A DNA stretch of 40,535 bases from Candidatus Heimdallarchaeota archaeon (lineage in GTDB: Archaea > Asgardarchaeota > Heimdallarchaeia > Heimdallarchaeales > Heimdallarchaeaceae), in contig JAAFKJ010000147.1 of NCBI GenBank assembly GCA_021399395.1, positions 1 to 40,535 on the forward strand. Direction: 5' to 3'. Shown here in pieces: positions 7,978 to 16,062 of the stretch. Every line of letters starts with the position of its first letter. Position 1 is the stretch's first letter. Both the position numbers and the translations under genes were made by a program. The notes below the pieces were generated by a model. It was not told the DNA's origin. It saw only the letters and a program-made list of their open reading frames with translations, and did not search any database.

Positions 7978-9594
7978 AATATATCCTATCCCTCCAACAG
8001 GAGTCTGCTCAGAGTAATATCTTTTGTAGGAAGTAAGATAATCACTTAAACCTGTAACTGCTGCCATAATTATCCACGGCCAACTCACCTCTTGCCACTG
8101 GTGATTATCATCATACATACCAAATTGCCACGATTTGTATCTTTCAATGTTACTTAATGGTTTATTCTGAATCTTTTTCATTTCATCCACTTTGTTTTTG
8201 ATTTTCTCAGTTAACTGGTTTGTGGAGTGAGTCAATGCTTCACTTTCTTTCTTCCTTCTAGCTTTTGAAATGCTTCCCAGAATTTTAAAGAAGTCATCAG
8301 CAAAAAGAGAAAGTGTTTGAGGTTCAAGTGTTTGACTGATATTTTCTATCCATGGTGCATTGTACAAAATTCTTGTATATTTGATGTATAATGGGCATTG
8401 TATCCCTATTTCTGTAACAGCGGGAATAACTTGAGCATTATAATTGATTTCTCCTGGTCCAGAAACTCGCACATAAATTGGCATGATTGACTGTAGAAGT
8501 GCTTGGTTGGTATCTAATCTGGGTACTAAATTAGATATGTGTTCTTCTAAATCAATATTGTCTTTATCTATGCTAAATGAGTAAATTTCCTTGTTTAAAG
8601 GACATTTACCTTCAAAATGAAGCATATTCTGATCTTCAGTACAAGACAGATCTAGTCTATATCCGTCGTTTGGACATTCATAAAAGAATGGTGAATAATC
8701 CTCTTTCTTTTTTGCGGTAGTAGGTCTCAGTCCTAGACTTTGGACTTTTTCAGAAGCTCTATTGAACTCATTAAGATATTTTTGCCTATTTTTAAGAAAT
8801 GGTTTGTACCCACCTGCTGTTAACTTACGTATTTCAGGATGAGATGAAGGGAAAAATATAACTCCCCAATCATTTATGATATTAGCTTGAATACCCCAAA
8901 TAAGTGTGATCCACTCACCTATATCAGCTGAGGTTCTATATGTTTCTCTAAGAAATGTGATAATATGTTCTATTCTTTCCATGAACAGATTTTGAGAATT
9001 TTTATCAACAGAATTCTTAAATTCGCTAAAAATGTTCTTAATCACTTGAAGATTTTCTTCAAGCCATTCAAAGTTGTTTGTTTTTATTTTATTAACAATT
9101 ACTCCCTCAATTGCATCTTCTAAAACAATAGGTTTACTATGTGAAGATTGGTTGTTGGGTAGATGAATTGAAGTAATCTCAGGTTGAATACTATCATGAG
9201 TATTAACTAAGAACATTGGAACAAGGAAATTATCCTTTTCTCTACTTAGTTCAGAAAGGGTAGCAATGGTGGCTATTTTATTGCCTATTATGCCTGAACC
9301 TCCAAATATAGTTGTTTGTTGTCCTCCAAGTATCACACCATTCTGAATTAAATTTATGTTGGATTGTACCTTTGGGGTCAATAATCCGAGTTTTTTGTGA
9401 TACTCTTCTAAGATAATTTTTAGCTTGCTCAGTTGATCTGAATTAACCTCTATTCTAGGCAACTGATTAATTTGATTCAAAACTTCAGAGAATGTTCTAG
9501 GTAAATGTCCATAGAAATATTTCCCTTCTGGAAATTCTTTGCCTTCTCGCATATGAGCTTCATAGAAGTCTCCAACTGTTTCCATAGTTTTCAT
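7963..9594 (-). CDS. bshC: BshC-like putative cysteine ligase of bacillithiol synthesis
   Basis: 543 residues, the usual BshC length (about 540). BshC adds cysteine to GlcN-malate in the last bacillithiol step. Evidence: VILGGQQTTIFGGSGIIGNK near residues 88-106 corresponds to the GGQQ..LFTGP region; PMFLVNTHDSIQPEI at 126-140 corresponds to the FWIAGEDHD..E segment, here reduced to THD; there is a long helical C-terminal part (KARRKKESEALTHS...TEKIKNKVDEMKK) typical of the family coiled coil. Residues 307-331 contain CPNDG, C318 and C331, a possible zinc-binding site. The context next to bshA strongly supports the call. ATG start, with a TATA-like TTATATAAAA about 27 bp upstream. Confidence 0.82.
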   Translation of the reverse strand: MKTMETVGDFYEAHMREGKEFPEGKYFYGHLPRTFSEVLNQINQLPRIEVNSDQLSKLKIILEEYHKKLGLLTPKVQSNINLIQNGVILGGQQTTIFGGSGIIGNKIATIATLSELSREKDNFLVPMFLVNTHDSIQPEITSIHLPNNQSSHSKPIVLEDAIEGVIVNKIKTNNFEWLEENLQVIKNIFSEFKNSVDKNSQNLFMERIEHIITFLRETYRTSADIGEWITLIWGIQANIINDWGVIFFPSSHPEIRKLTAGGYKPFLKNRQKYLNEFNRASEKVQSLGLRPTTAKKKEDYSPFFYECPNDGYRLDLSCTEDQNMLHFEGKCPLNKEIYSFSIDKDNIDLEEHISNLVPRLDTNQALLQSIMPIYVRVSGPGEINYNAQVIPAVTEIGIQCPLYIKYTRILYNAPWIENISQTLEPQTLSLFADDFFKILGSISKARRKKESEALTHSTNQLTEKIKNKVDEMKKIQNKPLSNIERYKSWQFGMYDDNHQWQEVSWPWIIMAAVTGLSDYLTSYKRYYSEQTPVGGIGYINSRL

Positions 9595-9666
9595 ATTGAT
9601 GTCATCAGTTCTTAATAATTTTTATATAACATAAAATAAAGTCTATACATAGAAAGGTGCTAGCAG
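9595..9666. promoter_or_regulatory. Shared divergent promoter of bshC and the VOC gene
   Basis: This 72-bp gap separates two divergent starts. It holds an AT-rich core (TTTTTATATAACATAAAATA, about 9617-9636) that can supply TATA boxes for both strands. An 11-bp palindrome, TGATGTCATCA, lies at 9597-9607 directly before the bshC ATG and is a possible regulator site. It differs from the bshA palindrome. Confidence 0.45.
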
Positions 9667-10026
9667 ATGATTGGTAATCACAATATTGTCCATATAGAAA
9701 TACCCGCCGATGATATAAACAAAGCTAAAGATTTCTATGAAACAATTTTCAAGTGGGAAGTTACAGTCAATACAGGTTATGATGAATATGCATTCTTCAA
9801 AGATGCGGAAGATGGAATTGGTGGAGCTTTTCAAAAATCTGAAGAGATGCTGACTACAGCTCTACTCTATATATCCGTTGAGGATATCGAACAAATGTTA
9901 ACTAAAATAGAGGACAAGGGTGGTCAAATTATCAGCAACAAAACTGAAATTTCTGAAGAACATGGTTATTATGCATTATTCAAAGATACTTGTGGCAATT
10001 CTATGGGCTTGTGGTCAAGAAATTAA
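9667..10026 (+). CDS. VOC (glyoxalase/dioxygenase superfamily) protein
   Basis: 119 residues, a single vicinal-oxygen-chelate unit with two beta-alpha-beta-beta-beta modules. The first module starts HNIVHIEIPADDINKAKDFY, with the usual helix AKDFYETIFKWEV. The second starts TALLYISVEDIEQMLTKIED and ends GYYALFKDTCGNSMGLWS, typical of COG3324-type proteins. Substrate unknown. Divergent from bshC by 72 bp, so a role in thiol-dependent detoxification (as for glyoxalase or FosB-type VOC enzymes) is possible but not shown. ATG start. Confidence 0.85.
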   Translation: MIGNHNIVHIEIPADDINKAKDFYETIFKWEVTVNTGYDEYAFFKDAEDGIGGAFQKSEEMLTTALLYISVEDIEQMLTKIEDKGGQIISNKTEISEEHGYYALFKDTCGNSMGLWSRN

Positions 10027-10267
10027 TGATAAACTTCTGTTTTTCTATTTTAACTAGTTTTCTTCTTATCTAGAATGCCCTATTTATTTCCCATCAAAGA
10101 TATAAAATACTGAACTTCCGACAAAAATCGGGCCGTATTTTTCCTTCATTATTTCTTTTTTAAATTAAGCAAACTTATGTTATTTCACGTTGAATCTTAC
10201 ACAAATTTTTTAAATGAAGAACATCTAATGAGACAACAAGAAAAAATTCTCAAGGTGAAAATAAGAA

Positions 10268-10432
10268 ATGGCTAAAGAATGCCCAAAATGTCACAGTAAC
10301 AATCTAAAAGAAGTAGAGGATAAGTCCAAACCAATAGCTTATTTCGGACATCAACCTATATATAAAAAGAAAAAAGTCTGCAAAGAGTGCACATATGAAT
10401 GGTTTGATGAAGGCGGCGCAGAGGCAGTATAA
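10268..10432 (+). CDS. 54-residue zinc-ribbon protein
   Basis: A short ORF, ATG at 10268 to TAA at 10432, with two clean CxxC knuckles: ECPKCHSNN at residues 4-12 and VCKECTYEW at 37-45. The spacing of about 30 residues is right for a zinc ribbon. A segment AAGGTGAAAAT lies just upstream and may serve as a ribosome-binding region. Function unknown; proteins of this kind often act as accessory subunits or RNA/DNA binders. The ordered cysteines and codon pattern make it a credible gene. Confidence 0.75.
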   Translation: MAKECPKCHSNNLKEVEDKSKPIAYFGHQPIYKKKKVCKECTYEWFDEGGAEAV

Positions 10433-10521
10433 TAATACCCCTCTGTGTATTTTCTACCTCTTCTTTCTCTATCTAGAACCGATTCACAATCTTTTCACAC
10501 ATTTTTAAATGCTATAGGGTT

Positions 10522-11628
10522 ATGGTTATGAAGATAAAAGAATTTTTGCGAAAATACTTCTTCAGAATAATAATCTTAATTGTTATGGTCGGTTTTTTGG
10601 TTTATTTCTTTTATCGGTTGGATTTCAAAGAATCTTACAAGGTTTTAAAAGATGCTTCCGTTCTATATCTACTACTAGCATTATTTTTTATGCTTGTTAG
10701 TGCAGCAGTAAAGGCATATCGATTTTATATTCTCATAAAACCCAATCATCCTGAAGTAAAATTCTCGAAATTTTTACTTCCCTATCTTGTTGGTTATGGT
10801 TTTAGTGTACTTGGACCATTTAAAACAGGAGAATTGGCAAGTGTAGAGATAAACAAACGCAATCTAGATGTTTCTCGATCTTCCTCTTTTGCTGCTTTAG
10901 CTTTTTTTAGAGTTGTAGATGTAATAGTTGTTTTAGTATTTTTCATTATAGCACTTGGTGTTACTGTACCAAATATTATCACCAATACAATTACATCTGA
11001 TCCAGATTTAGCCTCATATATTCAGTATGGTACCAAAGTAGTTTTTTATCTAGCAATTGCAGGAACTGTTATCTTAACTGCAATATTGTTTGTTCCTCGC
11101 ATAGGACGATTTTTCTTAAAAATCACAACAACAATTACAAACAAAATCTCTAAAAAAGGTGGTGATTGGTTAGACAGAGTTGTTCAACCTGCTTTAGATG
11201 ACTACTACAAATCATTAAAGTTTCTTTATAGTAAAATAGTAATTGCGACTATTGTAGTAACCACAACTGTACTAAGATGGTTACTTGAGTTTTATTCACT
11301 TAAGTTTACCTTAGCAGCATTTTATACAGAAATCAATTTGATTGATGCAGCCTCTGTGACTTCCATTGCATTGCTTATAGGTTTACTAACATTTGTACCT
11401 GCAGGTGCTGGAACAGGAACGATAACAACAGAGATTCTTCTAATTGGTCTATTAATTAATAAGAATATAGCTGATGCTGCAATTCTCTATCAAGCTCTGA
11501 TTGGAATAATACTTACTTTGTTATTGGCGGCCATTGCTTCACCGTTTTTGAAAGAGAAAAAAACCGATATACAAAAAGAAGAACAGACTATTTCATCTGA
11601 AAGTAATGAGTCTATAATTGAAACTTAG
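10522..11628 (+). CDS. UPF0104 / LPG-synthase-TM-like integral membrane protein
   Basis: 368 residues with about eight membrane segments, starting with FFRIIILIVMVGFLVYFFY near the N-terminus. It has the family signature: FSKFLLPYLVGYGFSVLGPFKTGELASVE, where a GP.. GE element lies between the second and third segments, then ALAFFRVVDVIVVLVFF, and later FVPAGAGTGTITTEILLIGL, the PGG.G..E-like motif. The family includes the flippase region of MprF and archaeal AglD-like proteins. It may move or modify lipid-linked molecules. A second in-frame ATG at 10528 is about 22 bp from a TTTTTAAAT box and may be the real start. Its 3' end overlaps the next convergent gene by 4 bp. Confidence 0.82.
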   Translation: MVMKIKEFLRKYFFRIIILIVMVGFLVYFFYRLDFKESYKVLKDASVLYLLLALFFMLVSAAVKAYRFYILIKPNHPEVKFSKFLLPYLVGYGFSVLGPFKTGELASVEINKRNLDVSRSSSFAALAFFRVVDVIVVLVFFIIALGVTVPNIITNTITSDPDLASYIQYGTKVVFYLAIAGTVILTAILFVPRIGRFFLKITTTITNKISKKGGDWLDRVVQPALDDYYKSLKFLYSKIVIATIVVTTTVLRWLLEFYSLKFTLAAFYTEINLIDAASVTSIALLIGLLTFVPAGAGTGTITTEILLIGLLINKNIADAAILYQALIGIILTLLLAAIASPFLKEKKTDIQKEEQTISSESNESIIET

Positions 11629-12347
11629 ATGCCCCTTTTTAAACGACTGATTAGAAAATGATGGAAACCTAATTCTTCCATTTTTTTACAGGTTGTATCA
11701 ACATCATATTCTAACCTAATATGCTCATACTCAAAATCTTTTGTTTCCTCATTTATTCTGAATGTCATAAAGGACGCCTTGGGATTATTATCTCTAGGTT
11801 GCCCTACTGATCCAGGATTTAGAAGATGCTTGTTTTCATTAACAATATGAAGCGGTTTATGGGTATGCCCTAAGAATAGAAAGTCAATCTCAGTATATTC
11901 TCTGGTAATCTCAAAGAACATATTGTATGACCATGAAGGTAAATCAGGAGATACATAATCTCTTAATGGCCTTCTAGGAGAACCATGAACAAACATAGCA
12001 TTTCCATCTGTAATAAAAAGTGGAAAGATAGAGAAGAAAGGATGAGACCCTAGAAGCAGTTTTTCATGTTCAGAAAGCTGATCCTTTGTCCATGACAATG
12101 AGATTTTCGGTAATGGGTTGAAGTACTTAAAATTGTCTTGAAATATTGCATAGTCATGATTACCAACAACATGGATTTGTGTAATCTTTTCAACAATCTC
12201 TATACATTCCTTCGGATTTGGACCATATCCAACGGTATCTCCTAGATAGATAATGATGTCAGGAGATAGGTCGTTTATTTTATCTGCTACAACAGATAAT
12301 GCTTCCAGATTTGAATGAACATCTGAGAAGATTGCTAAAGTAATCAT
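11625..12347 (-). CDS. YfcE/MJ0936-type metallophosphoesterase
   Basis: 240 residues. All calcineurin-like motifs are intact: SDVHSN near residues 8-13, LGDTVGYGPNP, VVGNHDYA, FVHGSPRRPL and FLGHTHKPL, followed by LLNPGSVGQPRDNNPKAS. This is the YfcE/MJ0936 pattern, a two-metal phosphodiesterase that hydrolyses small phosphodiesters in vitro; the physiological substrate is unknown. Soluble. ATG start at 12347. Converges with the UPF0104 gene with a 4-bp overlap. Confidence 0.88.
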   Translation of the reverse strand: MITLAIFSDVHSNLEALSVVADKINDLSPDIIIYLGDTVGYGPNPKECIEIVEKITQIHVVGNHDYAIFQDNFKYFNPLPKISLSWTKDQLSEHEKLLLGSHPFFSIFPLFITDGNAMFVHGSPRRPLRDYVSPDLPSWSYNMFFEITREYTEIDFLFLGHTHKPLHIVNENKHLLNPGSVGQPRDNNPKASFMTFRINEETKDFEYEHIRLEYDVDTTCKKMEELGFHHFLISRLKRGI

Positions 12348-12441
12348 TTAAATTTCGCTCTTATACTTGCTAATTGTTTTTCCTAATAATAAGTATTTGT
12401 TCAAAAAATAATAAAAGAAAAGGTTAGAAGGCACTAAAATA

Positions 12442-14433
12442 TTATGCTTCTTCTACTTTACCCCTATATCTGCTTGTGGCAATTGCACCAAGAACTACTA
12501 AACCAATGGATACAAAGAATATAATCATAGCTAGAACATCTAGTTTGATTGCTCTTCCTACATCAGGATCCATGAAAACCTCTACTAGCTGTGTTTCATT
12601 ATATCCGTATCCACGTTTGTGCATACGAACATTAACATCTACGAAATTTGCTTTGATTGTATCAACGGGAGTTATTGAACCATTGAAATCAATATTGTCT
12701 CCTGTTGTTATGAGATCTTCTTGATTTCGATCAGCTTTAAGTTCAAGAACAACTACCCAAACGTGAAGGTTATCGACTGTTGTACCATTATCACCAAATA
12801 CAGAAATTTGAACGTGGATTTCACTACCTTCTTCTATCACAGTTTCCTCAACAACAAAATTGTCATATGATAATTGATGTTGTAAGTTGAATAACCATTG
12901 GAGTTGTCTGATTAGTAGGTGTTTATTGTCTTCCTTGAGGATATTTGTTGAATTGAATATATCAGCTGATGCTGTTGCAATAAGTTTTCCACCTCTTTGT
13001 AGTTCAAGAGCTGCTTGAAAAACTGCTGAATCATTTAATCCATAATCAACACTACTATTATACAATCGATTATCATCTAAATCTATATAATATTCTCCAG
13101 ATTTGTTCAAAGTTGCATACAAATCTCCTTCTTGGAATTGAATTATCATCTCTCCAAAGGTTCCATTCATTGTGAAGTTAAATGCAGAACCTTGATAGAA
13201 AATAGTAGAGACGTCCTTATCTGTCATTATTGAGGAATCTGTAAGATAGGGTAAATTAATCATATCACCTGTATCGAGAGTTATTGTTGAATTAACACCT
13301 GTATCCTCTGAACAGACTGTAGAATTGTAAATCTGAAGACCAAAGTTCATCAATAGTTTATTTGCTGGGTCATCATCTTCTGAGACCTCACTTAAAACAT
13401 ACAAACTTCCTCCAGATGAAGTATAGAATCTAATCGCATCAATTTCATCAGCTGTTAAGTCATTTAAATTCCCAATTAGAATAACTAGGTCATAACTTTT
13501 GATTCCACTGTACGTGAATTCATATCCATACTTTTCCATTTGCAGAGTGTTGTTAAATCCATAACTGTCTATAATAGTATTAACAACAGTAAGGTTGCCT
13601 TCTTCAGTGTATGCAGATTCTGAAATATATGTAAGAACACTTTTTTCTGCTAAATCCTCTTCATAAGAGAAATAGTCATATGTTGGATTCATTATGAAAG
13701 ATTTCCAAGCACTAACTCTGTTAAAGAGTAAAGAGTGATTATAAACTGCAGTTTTATTCTGGAAAAGTATTAATAAATATCTTAAAGGCTCACCTTCATG
13801 GAGCTCAATATCATTTCCGGGTTCATCTAATGAATTAAGTTCCTTTGCAATCTCAATTGTAACAACGTGTCTATTGAAGTCATCTAAATACTGATCTAAC
13901 ACTGCAACTGAATTTTCAACTCCAGTAACATTATCATCGGCAACCATAGAATATATAGTTGTCCCGTTGAAATAAACATCCTGAGCCCCTAGTTGTTTAA
14001 AATTCACTACAACTCCATCATCAATGGTATCGTTTGAATAACCTATTCTTGAATCAAAGTTGTTATCAAATGTTACTGCAAACCATGTATGATTAAGAAC
14101 TGGGTCATAATCAACAAAGATGTCTGTTGTATAACTAATACCCATGAATAAATGAGTAGAGTTCGCTTGAACACGGGTTGTAAGAGATATAGTACCTATG
14201 GATTGAGTTTGTACTGTGGCATTTTCCCATTCTCCAGTATAACTTTCTAAATCCCCATCAATGACTGGTTCAGTACTGTTTGAATAAACCATATCTCCTT
14301 GGGGTGTTATTCTGGTATTTCTTTCTTCATCTGATGTCATTGCTTTCAATGAAATACTGCTAAAACTTGCGAGTATTAATCCTAGTATAATTGTTGAAAT
14401 TACAACAAATTTCTTGATATGTCGTGTTCGCAC
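12442..14433 (-). CDS. Secreted, C-terminally anchored surface protein with DOMON-like and GATase-like domains
   Basis: 663 residues. An N-terminal signal peptide (KKFVVISTIILGLILASF) and a C-terminal membrane helix (LAMIIFFVSIGLVVLGAIA) followed by RYRGK give a type I topology with most of the protein outside. After the signal, a region with DGDLESYTGEWENA and THLFMGISYTTD resembles DOMON/CBM9-type sugar- or haem-binding domains. The middle (YDLVILIGNLNDLTADEIDAI, then SGGSLYVLSE) resembles the GATase-1-like domain of DUF4350/GldG-type proteins. A beta-rich module precedes the membrane helix. Many NxS/T sites fit glycosylation. Start: GTG at 14433 with AGGAG 9 nt upstream. Function unknown. 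Confidence 0.75.
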   Translation of the reverse strand: MRTRHIKKFVVISTIILGLILASFSSISLKAMTSDEERNTRITPQGDMVYSNSTEPVIDGDLESYTGEWENATVQTQSIGTISLTTRVQANSTHLFMGISYTTDIFVDYDPVLNHTWFAVTFDNNFDSRIGYSNDTIDDGVVVNFKQLGAQDVYFNGTTIYSMVADDNVTGVENSVAVLDQYLDDFNRHVVTIEIAKELNSLDEPGNDIELHEGEPLRYLLILFQNKTAVYNHSLLFNRVSAWKSFIMNPTYDYFSYEEDLAEKSVLTYISESAYTEEGNLTVVNTIIDSYGFNNTLQMEKYGYEFTYSGIKSYDLVILIGNLNDLTADEIDAIRFYTSSGGSLYVLSEVSEDDDPANKLLMNFGLQIYNSTVCSEDTGVNSTITLDTGDMINLPYLTDSSIMTDKDVSTIFYQGSAFNFTMNGTFGEMIIQFQEGDLYATLNKSGEYYIDLDDNRLYNSSVDYGLNDSAVFQAALELQRGGKLIATASADIFNSTNILKEDNKHLLIRQLQWLFNLQHQLSYDNFVVEETVIEEGSEIHVQISVFGDNGTTVDNLHVWVVVLELKADRNQEDLITTGDNIDFNGSITPVDTIKANFVDVNVRMHKRGYGYNETQLVEVFMDPDVGRAIKLDVLAMIIFFVSIGLVVLGAIATSRYRGKVEEA

Positions 14434-14610
14434 TTGAGTCTACTCCTATGGGTTTGTTAAAGCGCTAGCTTTTGCCTTTTTAAACTTTATTTCTTCAAAG
14501 AAGTTCTGCTTATCTTTCTGCAACAGTAGCAAAATACTTATTTGAAAGAGGAATTACTGTATAAACGTAGTCTAATTTAAATCTATGATCTGAAAAATGG
14601 AGATAAGAAT

Positions 14611-15834
14611 ATGTCTGAACTCAAAGATAAACTCCTGAAAGGCGAGTACAAAGATCAACTTGAGATAAAGGAATCGCCAATATTTGCACTATTGGATATT
14701 TCTGAAGAAGAATCTAAATTTCTCAAAGAAGTTGGGTTAGAAACAATAGAAGATCTTGCGACTAAGTGGAACGACTGTTACGAGAAAATAGCAAAAAAAA
14801 TTCCAAAGGAAAGGATTAACAGCTGGATTGCTGCTAGCCGTCTTTTATCTTTGGAGGAAACTGAAAAAGTGACTACAGGAGCCAAGATTATAATGGTAGG
14901 GATTGATAATGCAGGAAAAACCTCACTCTCCATCGCATTAAAGCATCGTGGTGCACTATCTCAACTATTCCAAAAACTCTATGCTTTAACACCTACACGA
15001 GGTTTACTTAGGAGTAAAATCGAGGTGTTTGGATTGGATGTTCACATGCATGAACTAGGCGGACAGAGCATTTATAGAGAAGATTATTTGAGTAATCCCC
15101 AACAATATTTCGTTGGAACAGACATTATTATTTTTGTGATAGATGTTCAAGCAATAGACAGATTCGAGGAAAGTTTTGAATACCTTAAACAGATTACAAA
15201 TGTTACAAATTCTTTACAGCTGAAAGTTCCTTGGAAAATATTTTTTCATAAATCAGATCCAGAATATGAGATTGATGATAAAAGTGCTGAAGTATTCAGT
15301 TCTATCATAGATTACATGTCCAAAAATTGCCCACATTTCGATCCAGCAAGGGATTTCTTCAGAACCAGTGTGAAAATTAGATCCTCAATATTAGGTGCTT
15401 TTTCTCATATATTCAGAGAAATCTCTCTAATTCAGGATGGAGTTAAAAATGCTTCACAGAATATAGCTGAAGAACTAAAAGCAGACTTCTTTGGGCTATA
15501 TGACTTCAGAAGTAATGTGTGCTTTGCGCAATATGCAAAAGAAGAAAATCTTGTAGACTTATCACACAATGCATATTACGAAGCCATTGAAACAATAGTG
15601 AATATGAGAGAGCCATTTTTAAGAATAAGGAGATATACCCTCGAAGACGAAATCAATGAGATTTTTATTCTCAGAGATTTGCGCTTTGGCGGTGATCGTT
15701 ACATAATGGCAATGTTAACGCAAGATGAAGAAATGTCAAGAAATATAGATCAAGAAGCAATTCAAGACATAATCGATGAGAAATTGCAGGATTGGATTGA
15801 GTTCCGAGGATATGCAACATTCCCATTGGAATGA
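14611..15834 (+). CDS. Multidomain Ras/Arf-superfamily GTPase with N-terminal HhH-like and C-terminal roadblock/longin-like regions
   Basis: 407 residues. Residues about 25-80 look like a helix-hairpin-helix domain (KEVGLETIEDLA...RINSWIAASRLL). The GTPase spans about 91-270: G1 GIDNAGKTS at 97-105, a threonine-containing switch I (LTPTRGL), G3 ELGGQ at 148-152 in place of DxGGQ, G4 HKSD at 213-216 in place of NKxD, G5 TSVKI at 252-256. G1 and GGQ resemble Arf or Rag/Gtr families. The last 125 residues (FFGLYDFRSNVCFAQYA... IFILRDLRFGGDRYIMAMLT) have alternating strands and helices as in longin or roadblock domains, as Rag GTPases carry. No lipidation motif seen. Family is certain; the subfamily is not. 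ATG start, about 70 bp before tRNA-Thr. Confidence 0.85.
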   Translation: MSELKDKLLKGEYKDQLEIKESPIFALLDISEEESKFLKEVGLETIEDLATKWNDCYEKIAKKIPKERINSWIAASRLLSLEETEKVTTGAKIIMVGIDNAGKTSLSIALKHRGALSQLFQKLYALTPTRGLLRSKIEVFGLDVHMHELGGQSIYREDYLSNPQQYFVGTDIIIFVIDVQAIDRFEESFEYLKQITNVTNSLQLKVPWKIFFHKSDPEYEIDDKSAEVFSSIIDYMSKNCPHFDPARDFFRTSVKIRSSILGAFSHIFREISLIQDGVKNASQNIAEELKADFFGLYDFRSNVCFAQYAKEENLVDLSHNAYYEAIETIVNMREPFLRIRRYTLEDEINEIFILRDLRFGGDRYIMAMLTQDEEMSRNIDQEAIQDIIDEKLQDWIEFRGYATFPLE

Positions 15835-15924
15835 AATCATCTATCATCTTGAGTGTTTTTCTTACATCTAATTTGATTAGAGGAATAAATCTTTAAATGA
15901 GATCAAATTATCTTTGCAAGAGAC

Positions 15925-16014
15925 GCTCCGGTAGCTCAGCCTGGCTAGAGCGGTGATCTCGTAAATCTTCGAGAAAGTCGCAGAACGGGGGTTCAAATCC
16001 CCCTCGGAGCTCCA
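15925..16014 (+). tRNA. tRNA-Thr(CGT) with a 12-nt intron
   Basis: Acceptor GCTCCGG pairs with TCGGAGC; discriminator T (as usual for archaeal tRNA-Thr) and CCA are encoded. D stem GCTC/GAGC; T stem GGGGG/CCCCC with TTCAAAT. Anticodon stem GTGAT (15953-15957) pairs with GTCGC (15977-15981). The 19 nt between are a 7-nt loop plus a 12-nt intron (about 15964-15975). Anticodon CGT is at 15960-15962. CTCG and CGAG inside the region can pair, as in a minimal splice structure. A TATA-like CTTTAAATG lies about 30 bp upstream. Confidence 0.92.
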
Positions 16015-16062
16015 ATCTATTTCGGCTTAAAGTTTAAATATATCCGTTTTTCCTCTTCTACT

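Noticed and set aside
10027..10267. Terminator or RNA in the gap after the VOC gene
   Set aside because: Only a weak 4-bp CCGA/TCGG hairpin is visible, which is not enough to call.
12442..14433. Secreted surface protein as a GldG-type ABC transporter accessory
   Set aside because: Only the central GATase-like part resembles it; no ABC transporter genes lie nearby.
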